DNA from: Bartonella phoceensis
Lineage (GTDB): Bacteria; Pseudomonadota; Alphaproteobacteria; Rhizobiales; Rhizobiaceae
Length of the DNA stretch: 64,000 nucleotides
Assembly (NCBI RefSeq): GCF_902825145.1
Contig: NZ_CADEAD010000003.1
Location: forward strand, 186,001-250,000
Direction: 5' to 3'
The notes under the pieces: model-generated
Told to the model about the DNA's origin: nothing
Database searches by the model: none
What the model saw: only the letters and a program-made list of their open reading frames with translations
Program-made: the position numbers and the translations under genes
In this document: positions 7,648 through 18,926 of the stretch, piece by piece
Position numbering within the stretch: the first letter of the stretch is position 1
Layout: the number at the start of each line of letters is the position of its first letter

Positions 7648-10236
7648 TTATGTCTCTTTTCTTTTGGGAGGAGCTCTTTTTGTTGTTACTTTTTTATTGG
7701 AAGCTTTACCGGTTGTTTTTTTACCAGATTCTTTAGCTGATATAAGTTCTAATGCTTCTGAAAGTGTTACACTAATTGGTTCTTTATCCTTTGGCACTGT
7801 TGCATTAATTTTGCCCCAATTAACATACGGACCATAACGCCCATTGCGTACTGTAACAGCTCCTCCATCAGGGTGCTCTCCTAATGTTGCAAGTGCTGCA
7901 GATACTGTTCTACTTCGCATTGTTTTATTTTCTCGTTTTTCAGCCAGCACTGTTACAGCGCGATTTATGCCAATATCAAAAACTTCATCTGCATGAAGAA
8001 GAGGGGTGGATTTACCATCGTGTGTAAGATAAGGACCGTAGCGCCCGATTGTTGCTGTAATTATTTTGCCTGTTTCAGGATGTGCACCAATTTCACGGGG
8101 CAGGGATAGTAAGGCCAAGGCTTTATCAAGAGTCATATTTTCTGCTTGCCATTCTTTTGGTAACCCTGCACGCTTGGCTTCTTTGCTTTCACCAAGTTGA
8201 ATATAAGGTCCAAAACGTCCATTGCGAAGAGAAATATCTTTTCTTGTTTCAGGATCAATCCCAAGCATAACAGGCTCGTCATTGCGTACAGCTTCATTCT
8301 CTTCTCCAGTGTCTGTTCCAAGTTGGCGTGTATATTTGCATTCAGGATAATTGGAACAGCCAACAAAAGCACCGTAACGACCGAGTTTTAATGATAATTG
8401 ACCATTTTTACAGAGAGGACAGGAACGTACATCACTTCCGTCTTCGCGTTCAGGAAAAGCGAGAGGTGCTAATGTTATATTTAAAACGTCAAGGACATTT
8501 GTTATACGGAGTTCTTTAATGTTGGTAATAGACGCATTAAATCCATCCCAAAAATCACGCATGACATCTTTCCAAGAAAGTTTTCCATCCGATATAAGAT
8601 CCAGTTTTTCCTCGAGATCTGCTGTGAAACCGTATTCTACATAGCGATTAAAGAAATTTTCAAGAAAGGCTGTAACGATGCGTCCTTTAGCATCAGGAAC
8701 AAGCTTTCGTTTATCAATTATAATATATCCGCGATCACATAATGTGGATAATGTTGATGCATAGGTTGAAGGACGACCGATTCCTAGCTCTTCAAGCTTT
8801 TTAATTAAAGAGGCTTCAGAATAACGGGGAGGTGGTTCTGTAGTGTGTTGAACAGCTGCAACTTTTTCTTTTGTAAGCGATTCACCAGAGTTTATTTGTG
8901 GCAAACGTGTTGTTTCATTTTCGTCATTGTTTTCTTCTTCTCGTTGATCAGTATAGACAGAAATAAAGCCATCAAAACGAACAACAGAACCCGTTGCACG
9001 CAAATTTGCGCGGTTCTCCCCTTGTTGTGCTTCAATTTCAACAGTTGTGCGTTCAATTTCAGCAGAAGACATTTGGCTGGCAATAGCACGCTTCCATATC
9101 AATTCATAGAGCTTTGCTTGATCGCTGTCGAGAAAATTGCGCACTTGAGTTGGGATTCGTCGAAAATCTGTTGGGCGAATAGCTTCGTGCGCTTCTTGTG
9201 CATTCTTTGCTTTTGTTGAATAAAAACGTGGTTTTTCAGGAATATAATCACTGCCAAAAGATTCATGAATTACTTTTCGTGCTGAATCAATAGCCTCTGA
9301 AGCTATCTGCACACCATCGGTACGCATATAAGTAATCAGTCCAGCCATTTCACCATTAATTTCAACACCTTCATAAAGTTTTTGAGCAATTTGCATAGTA
9401 CGAGAGGCTGAAAATCCTAATTTTGAAGAAGCCGCTTGCTGTAAAGTGGATGTTGTAAACGGAGGAGAAGGATTTCTCTTTGTAGGCTTTGCTTCAACAC
9501 TGAGTGTACGATATTTTGCTTCTTCTAACATAAGACGAATTTGGTCTGCTTTTTCTTGAGATTGAATGTCAAGTTTGCCAATTTTTTTTTGATTAAAAAT
9601 TGTTAATTTTGCTTGGAAACTATCATTTCGGATGGTTTTTAAATTCGTTGTAAGAGACCAATAATCTTCTTTAATAAAATGTTCTATTTCTGATTCACGA
9701 TCACAAATAATACGTAAGGCAACGGATTGAACACGGCCAGCCGAACGTGCACCAGGAATTTTACGCCATAAAACAGGTGAGAGTGTAAAACCAACAAGAT
9801 AATCAAGAGCGCGACGTGCAAGATAGGCATCTACAAGTGATGTATCAATATCACGCGGATTGTTCATGGCATCAAGCACAGATTTTTTAGTAATGGCATT
9901 GAACACAACCCGTTTAACAGGTTTATCCTTTAAAACTTTCTTTTGGCGAAGCACATCAAGAATATGCCATGAAATTGCTTCTCCTTCCCGATCAGGGTCC
10001 GTTGCTAAGATCAGACTATCGGCTTCTTTAACCGCTTTTACTATTTCATTTAAACGCTTAGCGGCGGCGGAATCTATATCCCATTTCATAGAAAAATCTT
10101 GATCGGGCAGAACAGAACCATCTTTTGCAGACAAATCACGAACATGTCCAAATGACGCGACTACTTTGTATTGAGATCCAAGATATTTATTAATTGTTTT
10201 TGCTTTTGCTGGAGATTCAACGATAACGATATTCAT
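7648..10236 (-). CDS. topA: DNA topoisomerase I (type IA)
   Basis: Relaxes negative supercoils through a transient 5'-phosphotyrosine link. 862 residues. The TOPRIM domain starts the protein (IVESPAKAKTI, then TDPDREGEAISWH). The active tyrosine lies in GLITYMRTDG (about residue 305). A single C4 zinc ribbon follows (CPLCKNG ... CSNYPECKY, about 605-635). The C-terminus has three GRYGPY-type repeats and a Lys-rich tail that should bind DNA. It is the first gene of a topA-rnr pair, 3 bases apart. A 265-base A+T-rich gap upstream should hold the promoter. Confidence 0.96.
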   Translation of the reverse strand: MNIVIVESPAKAKTINKYLGSQYKVVASFGHVRDLSAKDGSVLPDQDFSMKWDIDSAAAKRLNEIVKAVKEADSLILATDPDREGEAISWHILDVLRQKKVLKDKPVKRVVFNAITKKSVLDAMNNPRDIDTSLVDAYLARRALDYLVGFTLSPVLWRKIPGARSAGRVQSVALRIICDRESEIEHFIKEDYWSLTTNLKTIRNDSFQAKLTIFNQKKIGKLDIQSQEKADQIRLMLEEAKYRTLSVEAKPTKRNPSPPFTTSTLQQAASSKLGFSASRTMQIAQKLYEGVEINGEMAGLITYMRTDGVQIASEAIDSARKVIHESFGSDYIPEKPRFYSTKAKNAQEAHEAIRPTDFRRIPTQVRNFLDSDQAKLYELIWKRAIASQMSSAEIERTTVEIEAQQGENRANLRATGSVVRFDGFISVYTDQREEENNDENETTRLPQINSGESLTKEKVAAVQHTTEPPPRYSEASLIKKLEELGIGRPSTYASTLSTLCDRGYIIIDKRKLVPDAKGRIVTAFLENFFNRYVEYGFTADLEEKLDLISDGKLSWKDVMRDFWDGFNASITNIKELRITNVLDVLNITLAPLAFPEREDGSDVRSCPLCKNGQLSLKLGRYGAFVGCSNYPECKYTRQLGTDTGEENEAVRNDEPVMLGIDPETRKDISLRNGRFGPYIQLGESKEAKRAGLPKEWQAENMTLDKALALLSLPREIGAHPETGKIITATIGRYGPYLTHDGKSTPLLHADEVFDIGINRAVTVLAEKRENKTMRSRTVSAALATLGEHPDGGAVTVRNGRYGPYVNWGKINATVPKDKEPISVTLSEALELISAKESGKKTTGKASNKKVTTKRAPPKRKET

Positions 10237-10501
10237 AATTTTACCCGAATATTGAAATGAAAGTTTTTTTATAACCTCCTTTCATACGAATAGCTAATAG
10301 CAATTCGTTAAGAGCACATAAAAAAAATATTAGCCATATAAAAAACATTAATATTGTACAACTTGTGATTGTTATTATTAAAACACACCCTATATGGAAC
10401 TATAAGATTTATTTTTCACTGTTAATACAAAAAGATACGACAAAACACTAAGATAACATCTATTGAGAAGTAGGAGGGAAAATGCTCAAGGATAGAGGAT
10501 T

Positions 10502-10708
10502 ATGTTTATAAATCATTTAAAAGTTATCCAATATATTACAGATATGTCAAAACAAATGAATCAGATGGCACGTCAAGCGCATAGCCCGCTTCTAGCGTTG
10601 CTTTTGGATATGGTCGCCAAAGAAGGACAAAGCATTATTAATAGTGCTGAGGCTCTTGGGGAAGATCCAGACTCGACAATGACACATAACCACCAGAGTG
10701 TCGAATAA
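10502..10708 (+). CDS. Small conserved-looking hypothetical protein, antiparallel to dprA 3' end
   Basis: 68 residues, probably helical, with Met/Gln-rich start (MSKQMNQMARQ) then HSPLLALLLDMVAKEGQ. This helical Leu/Met pattern is reminiscent of small cytosolic proteins found in other Rhizobiales, but I cannot name the family. The last 71 bases lie opposite the dprA 3' end. A strong AGGAGG at 10471-10477 sits in front of a nine-codon frame (10482-10511), whose stop overlaps the start of this gene; AGAGGA is only 2 bases from its ATG. That arrangement suggests translational coupling. Start could also be the inner Met at codon 15. Confidence 0.6.
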   Translation: MFINHLKVIQYITDMSKQMNQMARQAHSPLLALLLDMVAKEGQSIINSAEALGEDPDSTMTHNHQSVE

Positions 10709-11876
10709 GCTTTCCAGCAAGCTCAAGCTCTATTAATAAGAGATAGAGGTTTGAGAGTGCAACACCTGAATGGGTGCTGAGTGTATCTAAATCAATTGGC
10801 GTTGTGGAAAGAGCGGAAAGAATAGCTGCGCGCTCTCTTTCATCTCCAACACAAGAAGAGGTGTTGTTTTTTTTATCAATTATACTCAAATTGTCTTTTT
10901 TAAGTTGTAAAGAGATTGGTTTTTCTTCCTCAAAAAAATTGAGTTGGGACGGAGTAGCGGTTGGAGTTAATGGTGTAAGTATTTCTATAATGTCAGAAGG
11001 ATGTGTGGTGAGTAGAGCACCATCCTTAATGAGGTTGTTTGTACCAACGGATCTTGGATCAAGTGGAGAACCGGGAATGGCAAAAGTTAACCGTCCCATT
11101 TCTGCAGCTTGACGTGCGGTAATTAAGGATCCTGATCGTAGTGCAGCCTCTACAACCAAGAGACCAAGTGATAATCCTGCAACAATGCGGTTTCTTCTCG
11201 GAAAATCGATAGCGCGTGGCCTCCAAGAAATGGGCATTTCACTGATAATTGCTCCACCGCTATTGATAATATCTTCGTGAAGTCTTTTGTTTTCAGGGGG
11301 ATAGATGTAATCAATCCCACCAGCCATCACTGCTACTGTACCTGTTAACAAACTTGCTTGATGCACAATACTATCAATTCCACGAGCAAGCCCAGAGATT
11401 GTTGTAAAACCGGCATCTCCAAGAAAATGAGCAAATTGAGCGGCGAGTTTTTTGCCAGCCGCTGAAGCATTTCGAGATCCCACAATCCCAACGGAAGGTT
11501 TCTCAAAAATTGAAACATTACCTTTTATAGCAATAAGGGGCGGTGAAGCTTCCATTACTTTAAGAAAGGCTGGATAATCCGGTTCTCCTACACCAATGAA
11601 GCGAATACCTAACCTTTCAGCTTTTTGCATTTCTTTTTCCGCTTCTTCTATCGTTGTTATCCGAACAGACGTAGGAAGGCCACCCTTTCTACTAAGCTCA
11701 GGCAGTGCTTCTAGAGCATTTTCTGCTGTTTTATAATGGTCAATGAGATTGCGAAAACTCACTGCTCCTATATTTTCGCTTCGCAATAACCGTAACCAGT
11801 TTAGACGTTGACGATCCGTGAGCAGAATTCCTTTGTTTTTTCCCGTTTTAAGTGCCAATCTTGTTTTCTCTCCCAC
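10638..11876 (-). CDS. dprA: DNA-processing protein DprA
   Basis: Binds incoming single-stranded DNA and loads RecA during natural transformation; it may also have a general recombination role. 412 residues: an N-terminal SAM-like helical segment ([10 protein letters not shown]), then the Rossmann-like DprA core with GSRNAS (about 138-143), the SGLARGID motif, [12 protein letters not shown] and [10 protein letters not shown], and a C-terminal winged-helix region. The start used is GTG at 11876, which overlaps the end of plsY by 29 bases. An internal start is possible. It is last in the run pyrB-pyrC'-plsY-dprA. Confidence 0.93.
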   Translation of the reverse strand: MGEKTRLALKTGKNKGILLTDRQRLNWLRLLRSENIGAVSFRNLIDHYKTAENALEALPELSRKGGLPTSVRITTIEEAEKEMQKAERLGIRFIGVGEPDYPAFLKVMEASPPLIAIKGNVSIFEKPSVGIVGSRNASAAGKKLAAQFAHFLGDAGFTTISGLARGIDSIVHQASLLTGTVAVMAGGIDYIYPPENKRLHEDIINSGGAIISEMPISWRPRAIDFPRRNRIVAGLSLGLLVVEAALRSGSLITARQAAEMGRLTFAIPGSPLDPRSVGTNNLIKDGALLTTHPSDIIEILTPLTPTATPSQLNFFEEEKPISLQLKKDNLSIIDKKNNTSSCVGDERERAAILSALSTTPIDLDTLSTHSGVALSNLYLLLIELELAGKLIRHSGGYVSLSSLDLPQEPQHY

Positions 11877-12480
11877 CTAATAATCTACCGATATTTGCGT
11901 AATGTTTTGTAATCACCAATATGCTCATAGTGATCAACATACAATGCAAATAGAGATAAGGATAGGAAAAATAAACAAATACTGGAGTAATAACCACAGC
12001 AATGAGTGCGGATAATGAAGAATAATGCGTGAGGAGAAAAATTGCCATCCACACAACAATAAAAACAATTGCTGCTGGCCAATAAACTCCTAAACATATA
12101 CCAAGATAGGTAGCAACGCCTTTGCCACCTTTAAATTTCAGCCATATGGGAAAAAGATGTCCTAAAAAGGCAAGAAAACCAGCTAGAGAAATAAGAATAC
12201 TATTTTCTATCGGGGCCTTTAAAAATTTTATAACAAGAATAACAACAGTGCCCTTCAACATATCGCAAAGAAGTGTTAGAGCGGCAATTTTTTTATTTCC
12301 TGTCCGTAGAACATTTGTAGCTCCAATATTTCCAGAACCAATTGTTCTCACATCGCCAAGTTTGGCTAATCGCGTAAAAAGCAAACCAAATGGGATCGAT
12401 CCCATGAGATAGGACATCAGAAAGATAAACCATGTACAAAATTGAAAAAGTGTTTCACCTTCATTCATTAGAGATCTCAT
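11848..12480 (-). CDS. plsY: Acyl-phosphate:glycerol-3-phosphate acyltransferase PlsY
   Basis: Integral inner-membrane enzyme that makes 1-acylglycerol-3-phosphate from acyl phosphate, the first committed step of phospholipid synthesis. 210 residues with about five to six hydrophobic segments. Family motifs visible are MGSIPFG (motif 1), [12 protein letters not shown] (motif 2) and FKGGKGVAT (motif 3). The start could be ATG 12480 or the Met four codons later at 12468; neither has a good ribosome-binding site. It starts 5 bases after the pyrC stop, within one transcription unit with pyrB-pyrC. Confidence 0.95.
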   Translation of the reverse strand: MRSLMNEGETLFQFCTWFIFLMSYLMGSIPFGLLFTRLAKLGDVRTIGSGNIGATNVLRTGNKKIAALTLLCDMLKGTVVILVIKFLKAPIENSILISLAGFLAFLGHLFPIWLKFKGGKGVATYLGICLGVYWPAAIVFIVVWMAIFLLTHYSSLSALIAVVITPVFVYFSYPYLYLHCMLITMSILVITKHYANIGRLLGGRENKIGT

Positions 12481-12485
12481 TTAAG

Positions 12486-13781
12486 TTATTGATCAAGTTT
12501 AAAAATTGATTGTCCTTTAACAAAAGTTTGGACAACACGTCCTTGGAAGTGCGCATTCTCAAAAGGTGTATTTTTTGAACGTGAATATAGCCTCTCTGCA
12601 GAGACTACCCATGGTTCCTCAAGATCAAGCAAAATAAGGTCTGCATGAACACCTTTTTTGAGTGTACCTGCATTAAGGCCGAAGAGTTTTGCAGGTGCCG
12701 TTGATAAAAGTTCCGTCAATCGTAGAAGAGATATAGTGTCATCATGGTAAAGACGCAAAGCCGCACTCAATAAAGTTTCCATACCAATGGCACCTGCAGT
12801 TGCATCATTAAATGGTAAATGTTTTGTGTCGATATTTTGAGGATCATGAGAAGAGACAATAATATCCACTGTTCCATCTTTTATTGCTTCAATCATTGCC
12901 ATACGATCTTCTTCTCCACGTAATGGAGGCATAAAACGGAAAGATGTACAATATTCACCAATGTCATTTTCATTAAAAGACAGGTGATTAATAGATACAC
13001 CAGCTGAAATCTTCTCACTACGTTGTTTGCCTAAGCGAAGGGCATCAGCGGACAATCCTGTCGATATTTGTGCAGCATGATAGCGTGTTTGTGTCAATGC
13101 AGCTAAGCGCAAATCTCTCTCAAGTGGAATAACTTCTGCTTCTCGAGGTATTCCGGAAAGACCAAGCCAACTAGCGAGCAGTCCTTCATTCATAACACCT
13201 TTTCCTATAAGGTCCTTATCTTGTACCTCATGCATCAAGGGAACGTCGAAGTCACATGCATAAGTCATTGCACGTCGCATAACAGATGAACTTTGAAGTG
13301 TTTTTTTGCCTTCACTAAAAGCAACTGCTCCTGCATCTTTTAGCAAGCCAAATTCGGTTATTTCTTGTCCGTTAAAACCTTGAGTTATTGCAGCAACGGG
13401 ATAAATATTGACTGATGACATTTCCCTTGCTGTATGCATAATAAATTCAACAAGCGCTATATTATCTATGACTGGATTTGTGTCTGGCATCATAAGGAAA
13501 GAAGTAATACCACCTGCTGCTGCAGATTGGCTTGCTGATGCAATTGTTTCACGCCACTCATTTCCTGGTTCTCCAACAAAAACGCGTGCATCAACAAGTC
13601 CGGGTAAAATTGTTTTGTTTTGTGCATTAATAATCTCTGCCCCTTCAGGAATACCCTGATTTGAGGCCTCTTTTCCAGCAGCTGAAATCCGTCTATTTTC
13701 AACAATGACTGTGCCAATTTCGTCGATTTTGCGCGAAGGATCAACAATACGAGCATTTTGAAAAACAATTGGCTTTGTCAT
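12486..13781 (-). CDS. pyrC: Dihydroorotase-like pseudoenzyme PyrC' (aspartate carbamoyltransferase partner)
   Basis: 431 residues with the dihydroorotase/amidohydrolase fold, but with the catalytic residues replaced. The metal-binding HxH after the first strand reads R66-V-F68 ([10 protein letters not shown]), and the substrate Arg of the same motif is Gly. The usual DHAPH motif near residue 315 reads SHDPQ, losing the catalytic Asp. In several bacteria an inactive PyrC' is a structural partner of aspartate carbamoyltransferase. The 4-base overlap with pyrB fits that. A separate active dihydroorotase should be encoded elsewhere. Fold is certain, inactivity is inferred. Confidence 0.9.
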   Translation of the reverse strand: MTKPIVFQNARIVDPSRKIDEIGTVIVENRRISAAGKEASNQGIPEGAEIINAQNKTILPGLVDARVFVGEPGNEWRETIASASQSAAAGGITSFLMMPDTNPVIDNIALVEFIMHTAREMSSVNIYPVAAITQGFNGQEITEFGLLKDAGAVAFSEGKKTLQSSSVMRRAMTYACDFDVPLMHEVQDKDLIGKGVMNEGLLASWLGLSGIPREAEVIPLERDLRLAALTQTRYHAAQISTGLSADALRLGKQRSEKISAGVSINHLSFNENDIGEYCTSFRFMPPLRGEEDRMAMIEAIKDGTVDIIVSSHDPQNIDTKHLPFNDATAGAIGMETLLSAALRLYHDDTISLLRLTELLSTAPAKLFGLNAGTLKKGVHADLILLDLEEPWVVSAERLYSRSKNTPFENAHFQGRVVQTFVKGQSIFKLDQ

Positions 13782-14743
13782 TTTTTTTCTTCCCTTGACT
13801 GAAGGCGTGAATTTAATAAAGCCTCCATGACAGCTATACGTACAGCGATCCCCATTTCTACTTGTGTATGAATCATACTTTGTGGTCCATCTGCTATATC
13901 AGATGCGATTTCTATACTACGGTTTATTGGGCCAGGATGTAGAATAATGCAATCCTTTTTGGCATAAGCTAAATTTTTTTTATGTAAACCGAAATAATAA
14001 AAATATTCACGAATAGAGGGAATAAAGGAACCTGCCATACGTTCATATTGTAAGCGTAGCATCATGATAACATCAGCATCCTTAAGGCCTTCTTTCATTG
14101 TCTTAAAAACCTCGACCCCCATCTCGGTAATTCCCGTGGGCAAAAGTGTGGAAGGAGCAACGGCACGAACCCGGGCTCCCAAAGCATTGAGACTGAGGAT
14201 ATTGGAACGCGCAACACGTGAGTGCAAAATATCTCCACAAATTGCAACAGTTAATCCTTCAATACGGCCTTTTGCTCTTTTAATGGTCAGAGCATCTAAT
14301 AAAGCTTGTGTTGGATGTTCATGGACACCATCACCTGCATTAATGACACAACAATCAACTTTTTGTGCTACCAAAGCAGCTGCTCCAGCGCTACTATGGC
14401 GAATGACGAGTATATCTGGTTTCATCGCGTTAAGGGTTGTAACTGTATCAATCAATGTTTCCCCTTTTTTTACAGATGAATTGTCAATAGCTATACTCAT
14501 CACATCTGCTCCCAATCGTTTACCGGCTAATTCGAAAGAGGATCGTGTTCGCGTGGAAGCTTCAAAGAAGAGATTTATTTGGGTACGCCCATATAAGATC
14601 GATTTTGTTTTATCAATTTTTTTAGAAAGGGTAACATTTGCATCTGCACGATCAAGCAATATAGTCAGGTCTTGTACACTCAAACCTTTAATACCTAAAA
14701 GATGTTGGTAGGGGAAAAGGGGAAAAAAAGTATTTTGAATCAT
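13778..14743 (-). CDS. pyrB: Aspartate carbamoyltransferase catalytic subunit
   Basis: Condenses carbamoyl phosphate and aspartate to carbamoyl aspartate, the committed step of pyrimidine synthesis. 321 residues. The carbamoyl-phosphate loop STRTRSSFE is at about residues 59-67, followed by [11 protein letters not shown] and, near the C-terminus, [11 protein letters not shown]. It is the first gene of the minus-strand run pyrB-pyrC'-plsY-dprA and shares a 4-base stop/start overlap with pyrC'. No pyrI is present, which fits the class that assembles with a dihydroorotase-like protein. Confidence 0.96.
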   Translation of the reverse strand: MIQNTFFPLFPYQHLLGIKGLSVQDLTILLDRADANVTLSKKIDKTKSILYGRTQINLFFEASTRTRSSFELAGKRLGADVMSIAIDNSSVKKGETLIDTVTTLNAMKPDILVIRHSSAGAAALVAQKVDCCVINAGDGVHEHPTQALLDALTIKRAKGRIEGLTVAICGDILHSRVARSNILSLNALGARVRAVAPSTLLPTGITEMGVEVFKTMKEGLKDADVIMMLRLQYERMAGSFIPSIREYFYYFGLHKKNLAYAKKDCIILHPGPINRSIEIASDIADGPQSMIHTQVEMGIAVRIAVMEALLNSRLQSREEKK

Positions 14744-14863
14744 AGCATTCTTTTTTATCTCTCTCTAAACAGATTAAACAAGCATTTGTTTAAATATGAT
14801 AAATGTTTTTTTAACTGCAAAAAGACAAATAGTCTATGATATGAATGATTTGAATAATGGAAT

Positions 14864-16498
14864 ATGCCTATGAATGCTGTGTCTACGCAAAATATCCGCC
14901 GAAAAAATGCGTTTCTTAGTGATACGCTTATGTTTCGTATTGCTTCTACTTTGCCTAAGTTTTTATTAGCAAGTTTTGAAGAAATAGGAGATTTTGTAGC
15001 GAGTCGTGAAGCATGGGAGCTTTCTTATTTGGCGAATCGTTATCGACCAGCATTACGCTATAACGATGAATGGGGACAGCCAACAGAAAAATTAGAGATA
15101 CATTCCTCTTATAAAACGCTTCAACAATATTCTAGACAAGCTGGTTTGGTGACCTCGCTTTGGGAAAATATCCCCTCAGAAAACGGGGTACGCTATCAAG
15201 CACGTGCTATTCGCTTGGCTTTATCTGCTAATCTAGAAACAGGGCATTTGAATGAGGTTATTACGGCAAGTGCAGCTATTGCTGTCTTAATCAGTGATGT
15301 TGAGCTTTTTAGAAAATGGCAAAATGTACTCTTATCACGTCAATATGATTTATCGTCCAAGCCTGTTAATAGCAAAAAGGCAGCTTCACTTACTTGTGCT
15401 TTTGATGATGTTGAACAACCCGAAAAACACTCCTTCAATTTTCCAAGTGTTAAGAAGATTTCTTTTGATGAAAAAATGGGACGTGATCTGTATCGCTTAA
15501 ATATTATAAAAACCAACGTTATTAATCCTATAGTGGATGGATATCTTGTGAGTGCAGAGTTAGATGGTCATTTAAGCTGCTTTTTAGTCCCACGTATCCA
15601 AGAAAATGGTTCGTTAAATGGGGCCATATCAATTCTTCATTTGCTTCAGCGTTCCGGAGAATCTTTAACGCCAGAGGGTGTTGTTGATTTTCAGGGGTGT
15701 TATGGTTGGCTTTTGGGAAATATTGGGGAGGGATTTAAAATCATTAAAGATATTGAAACGATGATGCGTTTTGATCAATCTGTCGTATCAGCGGGTATTT
15801 TGCGCGCTGCACTTCAATTGGGCATAGATTTTTTTCGGCAAAAAATGCCAGATCAGCCTTTATCACCACTGACAGAACGTATTTTTGCAGATATCGCACT
15901 GGATGTTGCTGCTGCACAAGCATTAGTTTTGCGTTTAGCTCGGGCATTCGACCATGCTGCAAGTGATCGCTCTGAAGCAGCTTTTGCGCGCATCATGACG
16001 CCTATTATTACCTATCATGTCAGCCAATTAGTTATACCTATTATTGGTGAAATTATTGCACAACTTGGCATCAAAAGTTTTATAGAAGGCAATCCATTAT
16101 CACAAATGTTATGTAATAGTCCTGCACGAATCGTAAGAAATATTTCTGCTAACCAATTGGTAAAAGATGCAATTCTCATCGCTGAAAAAGCACCAGGATT
16201 ATTTCAGAAATTGTTAGAAAAAATTGCTCTTGATATTGGGCCAGCAGGACCACGAACTATCGAGATCATTAAGTCTGCTGTAGAAATGGCATCGGCAAAC
16301 GAGGGAGCAGGAAGATTTTTTGTTGAACAAGTGGCGTATGCGGCTGCAGCTGCATCATTACGTTCTACAGATATAGAGCATGTTGCAAATGCCTATATGG
16401 AGAGCCGACTTGGAGGACAATGGAGATCTTCCTATGGGATGCTTATTGCACGATATAATGCAGGACATTTGTTAAATGTTCTTTATCCCTCTATATGA
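14864..16498 (+). CDS. AidB-like acyl-CoA dehydrogenase family protein, probably catalytically degenerate
   Basis: 544 residues, the length of AidB (E. coli AidB is about 540). The C-terminal half follows AidB in order: [41 protein letters not shown] and [12 protein letters not shown]. In AidB the next block contains the catalytic-Glu motif IWEGSGN. Here the aligned stretch reads roughly [13 protein letters not shown], without the Glu. The flavin-contact segment TERQGGSD expected near residue 185 is also unrecognisable. AidB proteins bind DNA and FAD and are linked to alkylation protection. This one may retain only a structural or DNA-binding role. It overlaps ruvX at the 3' end by 16 bases, convergently. 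Confidence 0.82.
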   Translation: MPMNAVSTQNIRRKNAFLSDTLMFRIASTLPKFLLASFEEIGDFVASREAWELSYLANRYRPALRYNDEWGQPTEKLEIHSSYKTLQQYSRQAGLVTSLWENIPSENGVRYQARAIRLALSANLETGHLNEVITASAAIAVLISDVELFRKWQNVLLSRQYDLSSKPVNSKKAASLTCAFDDVEQPEKHSFNFPSVKKISFDEKMGRDLYRLNIIKTNVINPIVDGYLVSAELDGHLSCFLVPRIQENGSLNGAISILHLLQRSGESLTPEGVVDFQGCYGWLLGNIGEGFKIIKDIETMMRFDQSVVSAGILRAALQLGIDFFRQKMPDQPLSPLTERIFADIALDVAAAQALVLRLARAFDHAASDRSEAAFARIMTPIITYHVSQLVIPIIGEIIAQLGIKSFIEGNPLSQMLCNSPARIVRNISANQLVKDAILIAEKAPGLFQKLLEKIALDIGPAGPRTIEIIKSAVEMASANEGAGRFFVEQVAYAAAAASLRSTDIEHVANAYMESRLGGQWRSSYGMLIARYNAGHLLNVLYPSI

Positions 16499-16962
16499 TG
16501 AAGGCTTTGAATTCTGTTGAGAGCACCTTGCAATATGAAAGCGGCAGAAGCCGAATCAATGCGGGTTGCTCTCTTAGCACGCGATACATCCATTTCTAGA
16601 AGAGAGCGTTCTGCAGCAATTGTTGATAAACGTTCATCCCAAAAAACAAATGGAATTTCTGTATATGCTTCCATATTGCTTACAAAAGTTCTAGTTGCTT
16701 GAGCGCGAGGACCACTGCTTCCATTCATGTTAAGAGGTAGGCCAATGACAATAACCCCTACGTTTTCACGATTAAAAAAATTTATTAACGTGTAGACGTC
16801 TTCCATAAACTTTTTTCGTTGGATTACAGAACGCGGATTTGAAAAAGTGAGCCCTATATCAGAAACTGCAATTCCGATGGTTTTTGTGCCCAAATCTAAA
16901 CCTGCTATTGTTTGCTTAGGTAAAAGATGTGTAATAACTTCATTTATATTAATAATAGCCAT
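16483..16962 (-). CDS. ruvX: Putative pre-16S rRNA nuclease / Holliday junction resolvase-like RuvX (YqgF)
   Basis: 159 residues, RNase H-like fold. The first catalytic Asp is in [16 protein letters not shown] (about 19-34). GLPLNMNGS matches the conserved GLP motif, and FWDERLST carries the Asp-Glu pair. E. coli YqgF acts in 16S rRNA 5' maturation, and the older name reflects a proposed resolvase role. It diverges from gatC across a 140-base gap that should carry both promoters and converges on the AidB-like gene. Confidence 0.93.
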   Translation of the reverse strand: MAIININEVITHLLPKQTIAGLDLGTKTIGIAVSDIGLTFSNPRSVIQRKKFMEDVYTLINFFNRENVGVIVIGLPLNMNGSSGPRAQATRTFVSNMEAYTEIPFVFWDERLSTIAAERSLLEMDVSRAKRATRIDSASAAFILQGALNRIQSLHHIEG

Positions 16963-17102
16963 GGAGTTTATAATTTGGGTCTTTTTATGTTTCAGGTTTA
17001 TATTATATTTTTTATTCGCGTTATCAATGTTCTTGTGCTTGCAAACGTAGCCTTGTATACCCGATAAATGAATATCAAAATAAAAAAGCAGAAAGGCATA
17101 AT

Positions 17103-17390
17103 ATGTCTGTTAATCAAGAAACAGTCAAGCGAGTGGCACATTTAGCACGTATTGCTATCCATGACGATAAAGCCGAACGTATGACAAAAGAACTCAATGT
17201 CATTTTAAGTTTTGTAGAACAATTGCGTGAAGTCGACGTCAGTCATGTTGAACCATTGACCTCAGTGATACCAATGACTTTACGGATGCGTGAAGATCAT
17301 GTCACAGATGGTGATAAAGCAGAAGATATCATAGCAAACGCACCTGCTATAGAAGAGAATTTTTTTCTTGTCCCAAAAGCCGTCGAGTAG
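17103..17390 (+). CDS. gatC: Aspartyl/glutamyl-tRNA amidotransferase subunit C
   Basis: 95 residues, full length. It opens with [15 protein letters not shown] and has the VEPLTSV and [12 protein letters not shown] stretches typical of GatC. This small subunit stabilises the GatA-GatB contact in the enzyme that amidates Glu-tRNA(Gln) and Asp-tRNA(Asn). It lies 32 bases before gatA on the same strand. gatB is not in this window. The start is preceded by an AGAAAGG ribosome-binding sequence. Confidence 0.96.
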   Translation: MSVNQETVKRVAHLARIAIHDDKAERMTKELNVILSFVEQLREVDVSHVEPLTSVIPMTLRMREDHVTDGDKAEDIIANAPAIEENFFLVPKAVE

Positions 17391-17422
17391 CTTTTTTATA
17401 TTTTAAAAACTTGAGAACCAAT

Positions 17423-18907
17423 ATGACCGATTTAACAACCTTCACAATCGCAGAAGCCCGTGATGCTCTTATTAAAAAAGAATTCACAGCAACCGAATTA
17501 ACAGAATCTTATTTAAAAGCGATTGAAGTAGCTAATCCAACTTTGAACGCTTATGTCGCAATAACAGCAGAACAAGCAAAAAAAATGGCTGCTGAATCAG
17601 ATAACCGTTTGGCTAAAGGGCAGGGAGGAATTTTAGAAGGAATTCCGTTGGGAATTAAAGATCTTTTTGCAACACAGGGTGTCCATACGCAGGCCTGTTC
17701 ACATATTCTTGATGGTTTTCAGCCACATTATGAATCAACGGTAACTGCTAATTTATGGCAAGATGGAGCCGTTATGTTGGGTAAGCTTAATATGGATGAG
17801 TTTGCTATGGGTTCTTCCAATGAGACATCCTATTATGGTCCTGTTATTAGTCCATGGAGAAAAAAAGGTTCCCATGAAAAACTTGTACCTGGTGGTTCTT
17901 CAGGTGGTTCTGCAGCTGCTGTTGCCGCGCAGATTTGTGCTGGCGCGACAGCAACAGATACCGGTGGTTCAATACGTCAACCAGCAGCATTTACTGGAAC
18001 AGTCGGGATTAAACCAACTTATGGGCGTTGTTCACGGTGGGGAACTATTGCCTTTGCCTCATCACTTGATCAAGCAGGGCCTATTGGACGGGATGTCCGT
18101 GATTGCGCTATTTTACTTCAATCAATGGCTTCCTTTGACGAAAAAGATGCTACTTCGGTTAATGTACCCATTCCTGATTATGAAAGTTATCTTGGTCAAT
18201 CAATAAAAGGAATGAAAATTGGTATTCCTAAAGAATATCATCTAGAAGGGATGTCTCCAGAAATTGTCGAGCTTTGGCAAAAAGGAATGAATTGGCTCAA
18301 AGAAGCAGGTGTTGAAATAAGAGATATTTCATTGCCTCATACAAAATATGCTTTGCCTGCTTACTATATAGTCGCTCCCGCAGAAGCGTCTTCTAATTTA
18401 GCACGTTATGATGGTGTTCGTTTTGGTCTTCGCATACCAGGAAAAGATGTCATTGAAATGTATGAAAATACCCGCTCAGCTGGTTTTGGTGATGAAGTAA
18501 AACGGCGTATTTTGGTTGGTACTTATGTTCTCTCCTCAGGATATTATGATGCCTATTATCTTAGAGCTCAGAAAGTACGAACACTCGTGAAACGTGATTT
18601 TGATCAGTGTTTTGCCTCCGGCATCGATGCTATCCTTACACCCGCAACACCAACACCCGCTTTTGGCATCGCCGATGAAAAAATAAAACATGATACTGTG
18701 GCAATGTATCTCAATGATATTTTTACTGTACCAGTTAATATGGCAGGTTTGCCAGGAATTTCTGTTCCTGCTGGTCTCTCATCAAATGGTTTACCATTAG
18801 GATTGCAATTGATTGGTAAACCTTTTGCTGAGGAAGTTATTTTTCAAATAGCTTACATTATAGAACAAGCAGCTGGAACATTCAGAACTGAAAAATGGTG
18901 GATGTAA
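17423..18907 (+). CDS. gatA: Aspartyl/glutamyl-tRNA amidotransferase subunit A
   Basis: Amidase-signature enzyme that releases ammonia from glutamine for amidation of misacylated tRNA. 494 residues from ATG at 17423; an in-frame TTG at 17411 gives four extra residues and is less likely. The amidase Ser-cisSer-Lys triad is visible: Lys in GIKDLFAT (about residue 78), the [13 protein letters not shown] block and the nucleophile Ser in [11 protein letters not shown]. It forms an operon with gatC. A bidirectional hairpin terminator follows at 18927-18960. Confidence 0.97.
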   Translation: MTDLTTFTIAEARDALIKKEFTATELTESYLKAIEVANPTLNAYVAITAEQAKKMAAESDNRLAKGQGGILEGIPLGIKDLFATQGVHTQACSHILDGFQPHYESTVTANLWQDGAVMLGKLNMDEFAMGSSNETSYYGPVISPWRKKGSHEKLVPGGSSGGSAAAVAAQICAGATATDTGGSIRQPAAFTGTVGIKPTYGRCSRWGTIAFASSLDQAGPIGRDVRDCAILLQSMASFDEKDATSVNVPIPDYESYLGQSIKGMKIGIPKEYHLEGMSPEIVELWQKGMNWLKEAGVEIRDISLPHTKYALPAYYIVAPAEASSNLARYDGVRFGLRIPGKDVIEMYENTRSAGFGDEVKRRILVGTYVLSSGYYDAYYLRAQKVRTLVKRDFDQCFASGIDAILTPATPTPAFGIADEKIKHDTVAMYLNDIFTVPVNMAGLPGISVPAGLSSNGLPLGLQLIGKPFAEEVIFQIAYIIEQAAGTFRTEKWWM

Positions 18908-18926
18908 TCATAAAAAACGTATTTCA

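Noticed and set aside
8845-9219. 124-codon plus-strand frame inside topA
   Set aside because: Antisense shadow of topA; Cys/Phe-rich translation without family features or a ribosome-binding site.
14064-14711. 215-codon plus-strand frame opposite pyrB
   Set aside because: Antisense to a clear pyrB; composition typical of a shadow frame.
17763-18206. 147-codon frame inside gatA
   Set aside because: Same-strand shifted frame within gatA; low-complexity Leu/Val-rich translation.
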